A DNA stretch of 64,000 bases from assembly GCA_049969715.1 (NCBI GenBank), contig JBMFOH010000001.1, positions 1-64,000 on the forward strand, written 5' to 3'. This DNA is from JBMFOH01 sp049969715 [NCBI: bacterium] (GTDB lineage: Bacteria; DUMJ01). The number at the start of each line of letters is the position of its first letter. Position 1 is the first letter of the stretch. Under the pieces are notes generated by a model, which had not been told where the DNA came from, searched no databases, and worked only from the letters and a program-made list of their open reading frames with translations. This document shows, piece after piece, positions 53,629-62,680 of the stretch. The position numbers and the translations under genes were made by a program.

Positions 53629-55083
53629 ATGAAGTATACTGCTCTTTACAGGAAGTGGAGGTCTCAAAGATTTAATGAAGTAGTAGGCCAAGAGCATATA
53701 GTAAAGGCTCTTACTAATGCTATAAGTATGGGTTGGATTTCACATGCCTACCTTTTCTCTGGTCCTCGAGGAACAGGTAAAACTACGGTGGCTAGAATTT
53801 TTGCTAAGTCATTAAATTGTGTAAATGGTCCTACTATTGAGCCCTGTAATAAGTGTGAGCAATGCATATCTATTCAGCAGGGCACATCTTTAGATGTAAT
53901 AGAGCTTGATGCGGCTAGTAATAGGGGTATTGATGAGATAAGAAATCTGAGAGAACAAATACGTTTTGTCCCTATGGGTGGGAAATATAGAGTCTTTATA
54001 ATAGATGAAGCCCATATGCTTACACAAGAGGCATTTAATGCTCTTTTAAAGACTCTCGAAGAGCCTCCCTCAAATATAATATTTATTCTTGCTACTACAG
54101 ATCCTCAGAAGATCCCTCCTACTATCGCCTCTAGATGTTTAAGATTCGATTTTAGAAGGATACCTAATAATCTTATAAAGAAGCGTTTGAAGGAGATAGC
54201 TGAAGGAGAAAATGTCCCTTATGATGATGGCTCTTTGGATATCTTATCTAAGTATGCGGATGGCTCTCTAAGGGATGCATTGGCATATATGGAGGAATCC
54301 ATACTCTATGGGGGAGGAAGATTAAAAGAAAAAGAGGTTATAGAATGTTTAGGGATTCCTTCAGAGTTACAAGTAAGAGATTTCCTAATCGCTATTTATA
54401 AGGGAGATATAAACAAGACTCTAGAGATATTAGATGAAATTATAGGGAGAGGAGTAGAGATAAAGGTCTTTGTGGATAACGTACTTTCTTCTCTCAAGGA
54501 GATGGCTTTTTCCAGCGAGAAGAGGTCTGGAATAAACTGGAGTATAGATGACATAGTTAAGTGTATCTCTATCTTTGAAGACGTTTCTTCTAAACTTCGT
54601 TGGTACAGTTTTCCAAGGCTGGTGCTAGAGGTAGGAGTGGCAAAGATTATAAACATACTGAAACATCCAATAGTAGTCTCTGAGCCTGAGAAATCAGAGA
54701 TACCTTCCATTGAGTTTTCTGTGGACCTTGAAAGGATAAAAGACCTATGGCCATTATTTTTGGATGCTGTCAAGAAAGAAAGTATTCGCCTCCATGCTGT
54801 TTTAAGAGAATGCTCTCCAAGGTCTTTTTCAGATGACACTCTTACAGTAAGTGTTAAGGCTGGTCTTTCCTTTCATCATGAATACTTGAACAGGATAGAG
54901 AATAAAAGGATTTTAGAGAGGATACTGCATAGTGTTCTGAAGAGGAATGTAAAGATAGATTTTATAATGGAAGATGGGAAGGAAGATAAGATAAAATCTG
55001 CTGTGAATAAGGTAGCTGAGATCTTTAATGGCTCAGTAATTGCTACTAAGAAGGAGGAAAAAAAGGATGAAGACGGGGTTTAA
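53629..55083 (+). CDS. dnaX: DNA polymerase III gamma/tau subunit
   Basis: 484 aa from the ATG at 53629, where MKYTALYRKWRSQRF matches the family start; GAAGGAG lies 11 bases upstream. Walker A GPRGTGKTTVARIF, zinc cysteines CVNGPTIEPCNKCEQC, Walker B FIIDEAHML, and SRC motif IASRCLRF. It is the clamp-loader ATPase. A seven-A run at 55058-55064 sits five codons before the stop, just after the ybaB ribosome-binding site. Confidence 0.95.
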   Translation: MKYTALYRKWRSQRFNEVVGQEHIVKALTNAISMGWISHAYLFSGPRGTGKTTVARIFAKSLNCVNGPTIEPCNKCEQCISIQQGTSLDVIELDAASNRGIDEIRNLREQIRFVPMGGKYRVFIIDEAHMLTQEAFNALLKTLEEPPSNIIFILATTDPQKIPPTIASRCLRFDFRRIPNNLIKKRLKEIAEGENVPYDDGSLDILSKYADGSLRDALAYMEESILYGGGRLKEKEVIECLGIPSELQVRDFLIAIYKGDINKTLEILDEIIGRGVEIKVFVDNVLSSLKEMAFSSEKRSGINWSIDDIVKCISIFEDVSSKLRWYSFPRLVLEVGVAKIINILKHPIVVSEPEKSEIPSIEFSVDLERIKDLWPLFLDAVKKESIRLHAVLRECSPRSFSDDTLTVSVKAGLSFHHEYLNRIENKRILERILHSVLKRNVKIDFIMEDGKEDKIKSAVNKVAEIFNGSVIATKKEEKKDEDGV

Positions 55084-55387
55084 TAGAGAGAACATATTGA
55101 AGCAGGTGCAGAGGCTTCAAGATGATATGAAGAAGGCTCAGGAGGAACTGGCAAATGAGGTAGTGGAGGGGAGCGCAGGTGGGGGGAAGATAATAGTAAG
55201 ATGTAATGGTAACCAAGAGATTTTAGAAATAAAGATAGATAGAGAGGTAGTAGATGTAGAAGACATAGAAATGTTAGAAGACCTCATATTGGCAGCAGTG
55301 AGGGATGCTATGGAAAAGTCTAAGTCTTTGGCAGAAGAAAAGATGTCTATGTTTACTAAGCAGTTCGGGATTCCAGGACTTTTTTAA
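55067..55387 (+). CDS. YbaB/EbfC nucleoid-associated protein
   Basis: 106 aa from the ATG at 55067 (AAGGAGG 55051-55057), overlapping dnaX by 17 bases. LKQVQRLQDDMKKAQEELAN, GKIIVRCNGNQEILEIKIDREVV and DLILAAVRDAMEKS match the family. It binds DNA as a dimer. The dnaX-ybaB-recR order is highly conserved. The recR ATG overlaps its stop by one base. Confidence 0.94.
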   Translation: MKTGFNRENILKQVQRLQDDMKKAQEELANEVVEGSAGGGKIIVRCNGNQEILEIKIDREVVDVEDIEMLEDLILAAVRDAMEKSKSLAEEKMSMFTKQFGIPGLF

Positions 55388-55974
55388 TGACAGAAAGTTT
55401 TAATAGACTGGTCTCAGAGTTAGAAATACTGCCTGGGATAGGGCCTAAACTTGCCTTTAGGATAGCTTATTATATATTTAAGTCTTCGTCTCAGGATATT
55501 GCCAGATTAACTCAGGCGATATCAGATGTAAAGGAGAAGGTCCGACCCTGTCCTATCTGTTTTAATCTAACCGAAGATGATATATGTGAGATATGTAAAG
55601 ATCCAGCAAGAGACCGGTCTACTATTTGTGTAGTAGAGGAACCGAAGGATATAATTCCAATAGAGAATACTAGTTCATATAAGGGGCTCTACCATGTTCT
55701 TATGGGACGGATCGCTCCACTTGAAGGTATTGGACCTAAGGACCTTACAATTGAAGCCCTTTTAAGACGAATTACTCCTGAGATAAAGGAGATTATTATA
55801 GCTACAAATCTAGATATAGAAGGGGAGACTACTGCTACCTACCTATCAAAGGTTCTTAAACCATTTGGTTTGACTGTAACTCGCCTTGCTCAAGGGCTCC
55901 CTACAGGGTCAGAGATTGAATATGCGGATGAATTTACTTTAAGAGAAGCAATATTGGGGCGTAAACCATTCTAG
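55387..55974 (+). CDS. recR: Recombination protein RecR
   Basis: 195 aa. Helix-hairpin-helix LEILPGIGPKLAFRIAYYI, zinc finger CPICFNLTEDDICEIC, Toprim domain with CVVEEPKDIIPIE and YHVLMGRIAPLEGIGP. Works with RecF (4601). The first prepilin gene begins one base after its stop. Confidence 0.96.
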   Translation: MTESFNRLVSELEILPGIGPKLAFRIAYYIFKSSSQDIARLTQAISDVKEKVRPCPICFNLTEDDICEICKDPARDRSTICVVEEPKDIIPIENTSSYKGLYHVLMGRIAPLEGIGPKDLTIEALLRRITPEIKEIIIATNLDIEGETTATYLSKVLKPFGLTVTRLAQGLPTGSEIEYADEFTLREAILGRKPF

Positions 55975-55975
55975 T

Positions 55976-56446
55976 ATGAAGACTTCTGGTTTTACGTTAG
56001 TAGAGCTCCTGATAGTTTTTGCAATGCTTGGATTTATAGGAATTTTAAGCTATAATGGTATAACTAATTCGTTAGAGTATCTTTCTCTGTATAATAGTGC
56101 AGTTCTACTTGCAAATGATATAAAGGAGTGTCAAAATATAAGTATGCAGGAGGGGGTTATTAGTAGGATTGTTCTAGATATAGTAGGAGATAGGTATTAT
56201 CTAGTAAAGGTAGAGAATACCCCTAAGGTTTTTAGGGCTGTTTCTCTCATTGGAGGCGTAGACCTAAACTGGACTAACTTTGCTAAATATAGGATAGAGT
56301 TCGATCCAGTAGGATGTCCTGATATGAGAGATGTAGGTACCCCTGACAAGGGTGGTACAGTGGCTTTAAAGTCTAAAAACAGATGGGTGTATGTGATTAT
56401 TACTCCGGTGACAGGTCATGTTAGAGTCTCTGAGAAATTACCATAA
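55976..56446 (+). CDS. Type IV pilin-like / GspH-type prepilin
   Basis: 156 aa. Short leader MKTSG followed by FTLVELLIVFAMLGFIGI, the prepilin peptidase site and N-terminal helix. The globular part is GspH-like (minor pseudopilin). Starts immediately after recR and overlaps the next prepilin by 29 bases. Confidence 0.88.
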   Translation: MKTSGFTLVELLIVFAMLGFIGILSYNGITNSLEYLSLYNSAVLLANDIKECQNISMQEGVISRIVLDIVGDRYYLVKVENTPKVFRAVSLIGGVDLNWTNFAKYRIEFDPVGCPDMRDVGTPDKGGTVALKSKNRWVYVIITPVTGHVRVSEKLP

Positions 56447-56849
56447 AAATGGTTTTACCCTCATAGAGTTATTTATTGCTATAGTAGTTATAGCCTTAGC
56501 TATAACTGGGGTTATAGTCTTCTTTCCTACTTCGCAGAAGATTACAAGTGATCTGGCTTTGAGAAATAAGATAGCCAATAGCGTAGTCTCTAAGGTAGAA
56601 GAGCTGAAAGGATTAGGATATAAGACCTTGAAGAATTTGGTCGGAACATATAAAACTACTGATTCTTCATTAAATGAGACTCTGAAGATGTCTGAGTGGA
56701 AGAATGAATTGAACAGGCTTGTGCCTGGGTCAGAGGGAAGTATAGATATAGAGATAGGAAATATCAAATCATATCTCCTCTCTGTAAGGGTAAAGATTAC
56801 TTGGGGAGATAATAAGAGCTATGAAATATTCACATATATTGCCCCATAG
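56418..56849 (+). CDS. Prepilin-type protein (PilV/GspI-like)
   Basis: 143 aa. Leader of 12 residues (MLESLRNYHKNG) before FTLIELFIAIVVIALAI; processing expected at G/F. The body has the NSVVSKVEELKGLGY segment seen in minor pilins of the PilV/GspI kind. Overlaps both neighbours, 29 bases each. Confidence 0.85.
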   Translation: MLESLRNYHKNGFTLIELFIAIVVIALAITGVIVFFPTSQKITSDLALRNKIANSVVSKVEELKGLGYKTLKNLVGTYKTTDSSLNETLKMSEWKNELNRLVPGSEGSIDIEIGNIKSYLLSVRVKITWGDNKSYEIFTYIAP

Positions 56850-57273
56850 GATGGGCTTTACAATAATAGAGCTTCTTATTACTATGTTGGTTCTTGCCTT
56901 TGTTATTGGCATGGTATATGATGTCTATCAGATGGGGTTGTTTGTATACAAAGATAGTGAGACTAAGCTTTGGACTACTCAAGAAGCTAGGATGTCTCTT
57001 GAGAGGATAATAAGAGAAGCTAGAGTTGCGAAGAGTCAACCTCTTCCTACTGTATTAAGTGATGGCTTTAGCTTCCAAACAAATACCGATACAATCTCCT
57101 TTCGAATAGTTGGCGATAAGATCCTTAGATACAAGAATAATGTCGCTGGTAATATTATAGCCACTAATGTCTCCTCATTTACAGTTATACTCTCTGGCGG
57201 TTCGTATAAAATTATGATAAAATTTAAAAATAATTATGAGGTTTCTGGAGAATTTACTCCAAGAAATAAGTAG
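56821..57273 (+). CDS. Prepilin-type protein (PilW/GspJ-like)
   Basis: 150 aa. Leader MKYSHILPHRMG, then FTIIELLITMLVLAFVIGMV. The segment TTQEARMSLERIIREARVAK is characteristic of PilW/GspJ minor pilins. pilM begins 13 bases after the stop. Confidence 0.85.
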   Translation: MKYSHILPHRMGFTIIELLITMLVLAFVIGMVYDVYQMGLFVYKDSETKLWTTQEARMSLERIIREARVAKSQPLPTVLSDGFSFQTNTDTISFRIVGDKILRYKNNVAGNIIATNVSSFTVILSGGSYKIMIKFKNNYEVSGEFTPRNK

Positions 57274-57286
57274 GTGGTGAGGGAGG

Positions 57287-58360
57287 ATGAAACTAAAAAG
57301 GGAGAATAGTATGGTAGGGTTAGATATAGGGGAATCCTCTATAAAAGCGGTAGAACTTTCCTCTAGAGAAAATGAAGTATATATAGAAGGTTTTGCCAGT
57401 CTTGTTTATCCAGAAAAGGTTATAGAGAATGGAGAATTTCAGAATGTGCCTCTCTTTGTTGACCTTCTTAGTGAACTATGGGAACATGGAAATTTTATGT
57501 CTAAAAAGGTTAGTGTCTCCTGGAAAGGAGAAAATGAATTCTTGAAGGTTTTTAATCTACCTGTCCTTCCGGAAAAGGAACTTTATGAAGCGGTTAAACT
57601 AGAGATTTCTAGTAGATATGAAGTAGATCCGAATCTTGTCGCCTTTGATTATTTCCCTTTTGAAAGGGATGAAAAGAGTAAAGAGATAAAACTACTCACT
57701 GCTGGAATCCCTAAGGAATTGGCTAGAACTATATACACATCAATAAAAGAGAATGGTTTATATCTTGAGGCTATTGAGCCAGAGTATATATGTCAGTTAA
57801 ATGTAATTCCTTTTATAGAAGAAAATTTTATCCTTCTAAATATAGGGGCATCTGATACGATATTGTATATGAGTAACAAGGGTGTCATAAACGTTATGCG
57901 ATTATTAAAATTCGGTGGCAATATGGCTACCGAAGTGATATCTTCTTCTCTCAATATCTCCCTCTTAGACGCAGAAATATGGAAGAAGGAGAAGTTATCG
58001 ATAGACGTAGGCTATAGTAAGATGATAGTAAGTGAGGCGTTACTTGGAATGTTTACTCCGTTCTTAAGAGAGATCAATAGGTCTATAGAGTACTTCTATC
58101 AGGTTTCTTCTTCTTACCCTAATAGTGTAATTCTAGATGGAGGAGGCTCACTTCTTTTTGGACTGAAAGAATATCTAGAGAGGGAATTAGCGCTTTCTGT
58201 GCGTACCCTAGATATCCCTGAGATGATAAAGAATGGAGATAAATTGGATAATAATTTTAATAGCTATTCAATCGCTTTAGGGGCAGCATTGAGCGGAATG
58301 AATTATACACCTAAATATCGTTTTGCTGCCGAACTTGAATTTGGGAGGATAACAGTATAA
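57287..58360 (+). CDS. pilM: Type IV pilus assembly protein PilM
   Basis: 357 aa actin-like ATPase. MVGLDIGESSIKAVELS is the phosphate-1 loop, ILLNIGASDTILY the phosphate-2 region, VILDGGGSLLFGLKEYL the adenosine motif. A cytoplasmic ring protein that binds the N-terminus of PilN. Overlaps pilN by one base. Confidence 0.93.
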   Translation: MKLKRENSMVGLDIGESSIKAVELSSRENEVYIEGFASLVYPEKVIENGEFQNVPLFVDLLSELWEHGNFMSKKVSVSWKGENEFLKVFNLPVLPEKELYEAVKLEISSRYEVDPNLVAFDYFPFERDEKSKEIKLLTAGIPKELARTIYTSIKENGLYLEAIEPEYICQLNVIPFIEENFILLNIGASDTILYMSNKGVINVMRLLKFGGNMATEVISSSLNISLLDAEIWKKEKLSIDVGYSKMIVSEALLGMFTPFLREINRSIEYFYQVSSSYPNSVILDGGGSLLFGLKEYLERELALSVRTLDIPEMIKNGDKLDNNFNSYSIALGAALSGMNYTPKYRFAAELEFGRITV

Positions 58361-58896
58361 TGTTAGACCTAGGGAGAGAATTTAAAAAAGAAGAACAGAG
58401 ATTAAGGATACAGTCTCTTCTTCAGACTTTACTTATTATCGTCTTTCTCTCTACTGGTTTTGCAAACTATTATATCTTTTGGCTAAGGGAAAACATAGTT
58501 CAGTCTGAAATAAAAAGCATCGATACTCAACTAGCTGTTCTTCTTCCAATAGAAGATAGGATTAAGAGCAAGACCCTTCGATTAAATAGCCTTATAGCAG
58601 ACAGAAAGGCAATGGAGGTAAAATTAAATGAACCAAGAGCTAATTTAGGTCTAGTAAGAGATATCTCTATATATGCCCCTTTAGGTCTTTGGTTGACAAG
58701 TCTGAACATATCCTCTTCGGTTGTTACTTTTGATGGTTATAGTAGGTCTATCAAAGGAATAAAGGATTTTGTTCAGTCGTTGATTGATAACCTTGATAAT
58801 AGTTCTCTTAGCAAAAGTAATATCCAGAGGGTAAAGTTAGAAGGTGATGAGTATTATAGTTTCCATATAGAGATAGGAAGAGGTGGAGGAAGATGA
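58360..58896 (+). CDS. pilN: Type IV pilus assembly protein PilN
   Basis: 178 aa. Short cytoplasmic N-terminus (MLDLGREFKKEEQR), one membrane span (about 21-44), coiled coil, then ferredoxin-like fold (YAPLGLWLTSLNISSSVVTF; FVQSLIDNL). The bitopic alignment-complex protein linking PilM and PilO. The canonical N-terminal INLLP motif is not clear. Four-base overlap with pilO. Confidence 0.85.
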   Translation: MLDLGREFKKEEQRLRIQSLLQTLLIIVFLSTGFANYYIFWLRENIVQSEIKSIDTQLAVLLPIEDRIKSKTLRLNSLIADRKAMEVKLNEPRANLGLVRDISIYAPLGLWLTSLNISSSVVTFDGYSRSIKGIKDFVQSLIDNLDNSSLSKSNIQRVKLEGDEYYSFHIEIGRGGGR

Positions 58897-59426
58897 GAGT
58901 CAGTTTCCTTGAGAATAGGAGAATACTAATAATTTTAGTGGCAGTTATCTTTTATATTTTATGGACGACCTTTGTTGTTTATCCAAAGGGATTGGAAATC
59001 CAGCAACTTCAAAGAGAGCTCAATGAAAAAAGATTAAAGCTAATCCAAGCACAGGCCTTTCCTATTAGAGAGCGACAGTTAGATGCCGCAATTGCAGAGG
59101 AAGAGGCTAGGATAGCAAGTCTGAAGAGGAGGGTTTATACCTATAAATTCATTTCTTCTCTATTAAAGGACATAGAAGATATAAGTAAAAAATACAATAT
59201 AGAGGTAGTCTCATTGGACGGACCAACTTTACTTGAAAAGGGTGATGTCGATTTTAATTTTACAGTTACAGGAAGTTATCTAGATTTTGTCCCATGGATG
59301 TATGAATTGAGTACATTAAAGGCACTAAACTTTACTCAACTTAGTGCAAAGAGGGAGGAGAATAAAATCCTTTATAGTGGAATCTTGGAGATTTCTCCTC
59401 TAAAGGAGGAGGTAAATGGAAAGTAG
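58893..59426 (+). CDS. pilO: Type IV pilus assembly protein PilO
   Basis: 177 aa. Membrane span (about 11-29), coiled coil (about 35-85), then a ferredoxin-like domain with the typical VTGSYLDFVPWMYELSTL. Forms heterodimers with PilN. Overlaps the next gene by 11 bases. Confidence 0.88.
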   Translation: MRVSFLENRRILIILVAVIFYILWTTFVVYPKGLEIQQLQRELNEKRLKLIQAQAFPIRERQLDAAIAEEEARIASLKRRVYTYKFISSLLKDIEDISKKYNIEVVSLDGPTLLEKGDVDFNFTVTGSYLDFVPWMYELSTLKALNFTQLSAKREENKILYSGILEISPLKEEVNGK

Positions 59427-59961
59427 AGTCTCCTTAATAATGGTCATCTCTCTTGTCTGTGTAAGTCTCTTTATAACCTTTTGGTTTTCGACCAGATTTT
59501 TGGGGGAAGAGTATCTCTCAATAAATCCTCTGCCCTCTTTACCTTTGATACCTAAGGAAAGTGTTGAAACTGCTTTTCTTTATCCTCCAGAGGTCTTTCG
59601 TGATCCATTTAAGGGACCAATTATCTCTAGACCTAAAATAGAGACAACTCCAGTAGTGGAAACTAGAGAGATACTTCCTCCTCCTAAGGTAACTACTCCG
59701 ATAGAACATGTTCCTTCTAAGGTGACTCAAGAAAAGCCTAAATCCCAAGTTGTGCAACCTCCACCCTTACCCAGATTTAAAGTTACTGGTATTATTTATG
59801 ATGAAAACCCTATTGCTATAGTAGAATTTAATGGCCAGAGTAGTATCTTAGGAGAAGAAAGCGAGATTACAAAGGATTTAAAGGTCAGAAAAATATATAT
59901 AGATTCTATAGATGTCTTGTGGAAAGGGAAAAACTATAATGTAAAGTTAGGGGGTAATTAA
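59416..59961 (+). CDS. PilP-like pilus alignment protein
   Basis: 181 aa. Membrane span (about 8-28), a proline-rich linker (about 40-118, with PPPKVTTPIEHVPSKVT), and a small beta domain PRFKVTGIIYDENPIAIVEFN that resembles the PilP/GspC homology region. Not a lipoprotein, unlike many PilP. Assigned from position between pilO and the secretin gene. Confidence 0.72.
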   Translation: MESRVSLIMVISLVCVSLFITFWFSTRFLGEEYLSINPLPSLPLIPKESVETAFLYPPEVFRDPFKGPIISRPKIETTPVVETREILPPPKVTTPIEHVPSKVTQEKPKSQVVQPPPLPRFKVTGIIYDENPIAIVEFNGQSSILGEESEITKDLKVRKIYIDSIDVLWKGKNYNVKLGGN

Positions 59962-59962
59962 A

Positions 59963-62680
59963 GTGAGAAATGTTAGATTTCTAGTCCTAATATTTTTGAC
60001 CATATCTTTCTTTTTGTGGAATACTTTTGCATATGGAGCTGTTTCAGCTAGTGTAAATTGGTATATATATGATGGTAAATTTATAGTAAATGTAAGGTCT
60101 CCTCAGAGTATTAAATATGTGACATTTACCTTAGAAGACCCTTTAAGGTTTGTTCTAGATGTATACAATTCTACATTTCCTAAGACTGAAATATTCAACA
60201 TAGGTATCACTCCTATTAGCACATTGAGATTATCTCCAAGGGATGATAGCAGTTTCCGTCTTGTCTTAGATTGTGACAAGGTCCCCCAGTATAATATTAG
60301 TCTTTCTAAAGATGAAAGAAGTTTGACAGGAGAGTTTCTTCTAGAAAATTCTACCCAATTTAATCTTATTAAGAAGATACTTTATGGGAATGATAGGGTA
60401 TCTATCTATAGTACAGGTTCCTTCCCATTTAAGTCTACTCTAGATACAAATCCCCCTAAATTGATATTAGAGTTTCCCTCTACATCGTTTAGCGGAGAAG
60501 TAAGTAAACTGGATAACTCCAATTTTATAGATAAGATAATAGCATACAACTATGAAGACATATACAAGAAGATGAATACGGTAGTTGTTATTGAGCTTAA
60601 AAAACTGAAGGACCCATTGATATCTGAAGATAAACAGTCCAAGATTGTTGCTATTGACTTTGGTGGTGCTAAAAGGACTGTAACCCCTCAAGTAGTTACC
60701 CAGATTTCTAAAAAGCCAGAGTCTCAGAAGAGTTCTATAGACCAGGGGAAAAGGGTTTCTATATCATTTAAAGATGCAGATGTGAAGGATGTCCTACAGG
60801 CACTTTCTATAAAGGCAGGAGTTAATATCCTTATAGATGAGGGGGTAAATAAAAGGCTTACACTTAGACTTGAGAATGTAACTGCTAGAGAAGGTTTAGA
60901 GATGATAACTAAAGCCTCTGGCTTAGCCTATGAAAGATGGGATAACGGTTATATAGTAGCTACTCCCGAGAGGCTAGGATTAATATTGGATTCTGGGATT
61001 AAGAGGATTAGTCCTCCTATTTCTAAGCAAGTAGTTAGTGCAGTAGAGATAATGGGGGACATAGGGCAAGTGCAGAATGCGTTGAAGGGGGTATACCCAG
61101 AGGTAGTAACGAGTATAAGTGGGAAGTATCTAGTGATAAAAGGGGAAGAGGGCAAGGTAGAGGAAGTAAAGAAGCTAATAGCGACAATAGACAAAGCCCC
61201 AGCGGTAAGTGCAGATGTGAAGAAGGAAGCGATAGAGATAGAGAAGATAACAGGGGACATAGAGAAGATAGTGCAATCACTAAAGGCTATATACCCCGAG
61301 TTAACGATAGTAAGTGCGAATCAGAATCTAATAATAAAGGGAGAGGAGAGCAAGGTAAGGGAAGCGATAGGTTTAGGGAAGAAGCTAGAGTCGGAGCCTG
61401 TAGTAGCGAGTAAAGAGGAGAGGGTAAGGGAGGTAGTAAGGCTAAAGAATCTAGACAGTCAAAGTATGAAGGAAGTGCTAGCAGGTATAACAGAGGTTCA
61501 AGTAGGGGTAGTAAAGCAGACGAACACACTAATTTTACAAGGGGATAAGAGCAAAGTAGAGGACATAAAGAAGCTAATAAATGAACTAGATGTAGGGGAG
61601 AAAGGTGAGCAAGTAAAGCAAGTAGTTAGTGCAGTAGAGATAATGGGGGACATAGGGCAAGTGCAGAATGCGTTGAAGGGGGTATACCCAGAGGTAGTAA
61701 CGAGTATAAGTGGGAAGTATCTAGTGATAAAAGGGGAAGAGGGCAAGGTAGAGGAAGTAAAGAAGCTAATAGCGACAATAGACAAAGCCAAACCAGAGCA
61801 AGAGCAGATAGTAGCTAAGCCTTCAGAAAGGACAGAGCGAGTATTCCTTACCTATGTTTCAAGTAAGGATTTTGTAGATTCTGTAAAGGGCTTATTCCCT
61901 GATGGTACTTTCGAGGTAGAGCCACCTACAAACAGTATTATTATAAAAGGGACAGATGATATAATTAGTAGGGTGAAAGAATTTATTAAGGCGGTAGATA
62001 TTCCTACCCCCCAGTATATGCTAGAAGCTAAGTTGGTAGAGGTAAATAGAGATGGGGCTTTGTTGCTAGGAATAGATAGTTCTCTCAGTGGAAATGTGAG
62101 TGTAGGGATTTCATCTAGCTCCTTTTCTTTGGAATCCTTAACATCACTGGTTTCATCTACTGTCCAGCTAAATGCCATATTAAATATGGCGCAAAGTAAG
62201 GGACTGGCAAAGGTTATAGCTGCACCAAAGATAGCTACTAGTGATGGAAAAGAAGCGAATATATTTATAGGGGACGCTATCTACTATAATATTCCACGAC
62301 CTGATGGCGGTTTCGATCTGAGACAAGTAAATGCTGGAATAACTCTCAATGTAACTCCAAAGATGGAAAGGGACAAATCTATAGATGTAAAACTGACCCC
62401 AGAGGTATCAAGTATTACTGGTTGGACAGGGAGTGGGGCTACTGTGGCTCCTAACATTGGTACTCGGAGAGCTTCTACTGAAGTTAAGGTGAAAGATGGG
62501 GATACAATAGTAATTGGTGGTCTGATGAGGTCTTCTGATACTGAGACATTGAAGAAGGTTCCTCTATTGTCTAATATACCTATACTTGGACAGCTCTTCC
62601 AGTCTCGAGACACTAAACAGGAGGAAAGAGAACTTATAATAATGTTAACAGTAAATGTGGTTAAGGAGGAGAATAAATAG
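59963..62680 (+). CDS. pilQ: Type IV pilus secretin PilQ with extra N-type modules
   Basis: 905 aa, GTG start after GGGGG. Signal peptide (about 1-27), AMIN domain (about 28-130, WYIYDGKFIVNVRSPQSIKY), an STN/N0 domain (about 262-345, ISFKDADVKDVLQALSIKAG), then five tandem N-like modules from about residue 355 to 690. The C-terminal secretin domain follows (LEAKLVEVNRDGALLLGID, VIAAPKIATSDGKEANIFIG, VIGGLMRSSDTETLKKVPLL). Forms the outer-membrane gate for the pilus or DNA uptake. Modules 1 and 4 (residues 355-412 and 552-609) are identical down to the DNA. Confidence 0.93.
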   Translation: MRNVRFLVLIFLTISFFLWNTFAYGAVSASVNWYIYDGKFIVNVRSPQSIKYVTFTLEDPLRFVLDVYNSTFPKTEIFNIGITPISTLRLSPRDDSSFRLVLDCDKVPQYNISLSKDERSLTGEFLLENSTQFNLIKKILYGNDRVSIYSTGSFPFKSTLDTNPPKLILEFPSTSFSGEVSKLDNSNFIDKIIAYNYEDIYKKMNTVVVIELKKLKDPLISEDKQSKIVAIDFGGAKRTVTPQVVTQISKKPESQKSSIDQGKRVSISFKDADVKDVLQALSIKAGVNILIDEGVNKRLTLRLENVTAREGLEMITKASGLAYERWDNGYIVATPERLGLILDSGIKRISPPISKQVVSAVEIMGDIGQVQNALKGVYPEVVTSISGKYLVIKGEEGKVEEVKKLIATIDKAPAVSADVKKEAIEIEKITGDIEKIVQSLKAIYPELTIVSANQNLIIKGEESKVREAIGLGKKLESEPVVASKEERVREVVRLKNLDSQSMKEVLAGITEVQVGVVKQTNTLILQGDKSKVEDIKKLINELDVGEKGEQVKQVVSAVEIMGDIGQVQNALKGVYPEVVTSISGKYLVIKGEEGKVEEVKKLIATIDKAKPEQEQIVAKPSERTERVFLTYVSSKDFVDSVKGLFPDGTFEVEPPTNSIIIKGTDDIISRVKEFIKAVDIPTPQYMLEAKLVEVNRDGALLLGIDSSLSGNVSVGISSSSFSLESLTSLVSSTVQLNAILNMAQSKGLAKVIAAPKIATSDGKEANIFIGDAIYYNIPRPDGGFDLRQVNAGITLNVTPKMERDKSIDVKLTPEVSSITGWTGSGATVAPNIGTRRASTEVKVKDGDTIVIGGLMRSSDTETLKKVPLLSNIPILGQLFQSRDTKQEERELIIMLTVNVVKEENK
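61025..61198 (+). repeat. Perfect 174-bp in-frame direct repeat in pilQ, copy 1
   Basis: 58 codons starting KQVVSAVEIMGDIGQVQNAL. Identical base for base to 61616-61789, at an offset of 591 bp (197 codons), so both keep the reading frame. Confidence 0.97.
61616..61789 (+). repeat. Perfect 174-bp in-frame direct repeat in pilQ, copy 2
   Basis: Second exact copy of 61025-61198. The intervening 417 bp encode two further, diverged modules of the same fold (IKGEESKVREAIGL; LILQGDKSKVEDIKKLI). Confidence 0.97.

Noticed and set aside
55051-55066. A7 run after AAGGAGG at the dnaX 3' end as a programmed frameshift site making gamma
   Set aside because: It lies five codons before the dnaX stop, so a -1 shift gives essentially the same protein. 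The AAGGAGG is explained as the ybaB ribosome-binding site. A rare +1 slip to a DnaX-YbaB fusion is possible but unsupported.
60949-61791. Several open minus-strand frames across the pilQ repeat block
   Set aside because: Leucine/serine-rich translations produced by the purine-rich coding strand; they mirror the repeat composition and are not genes.
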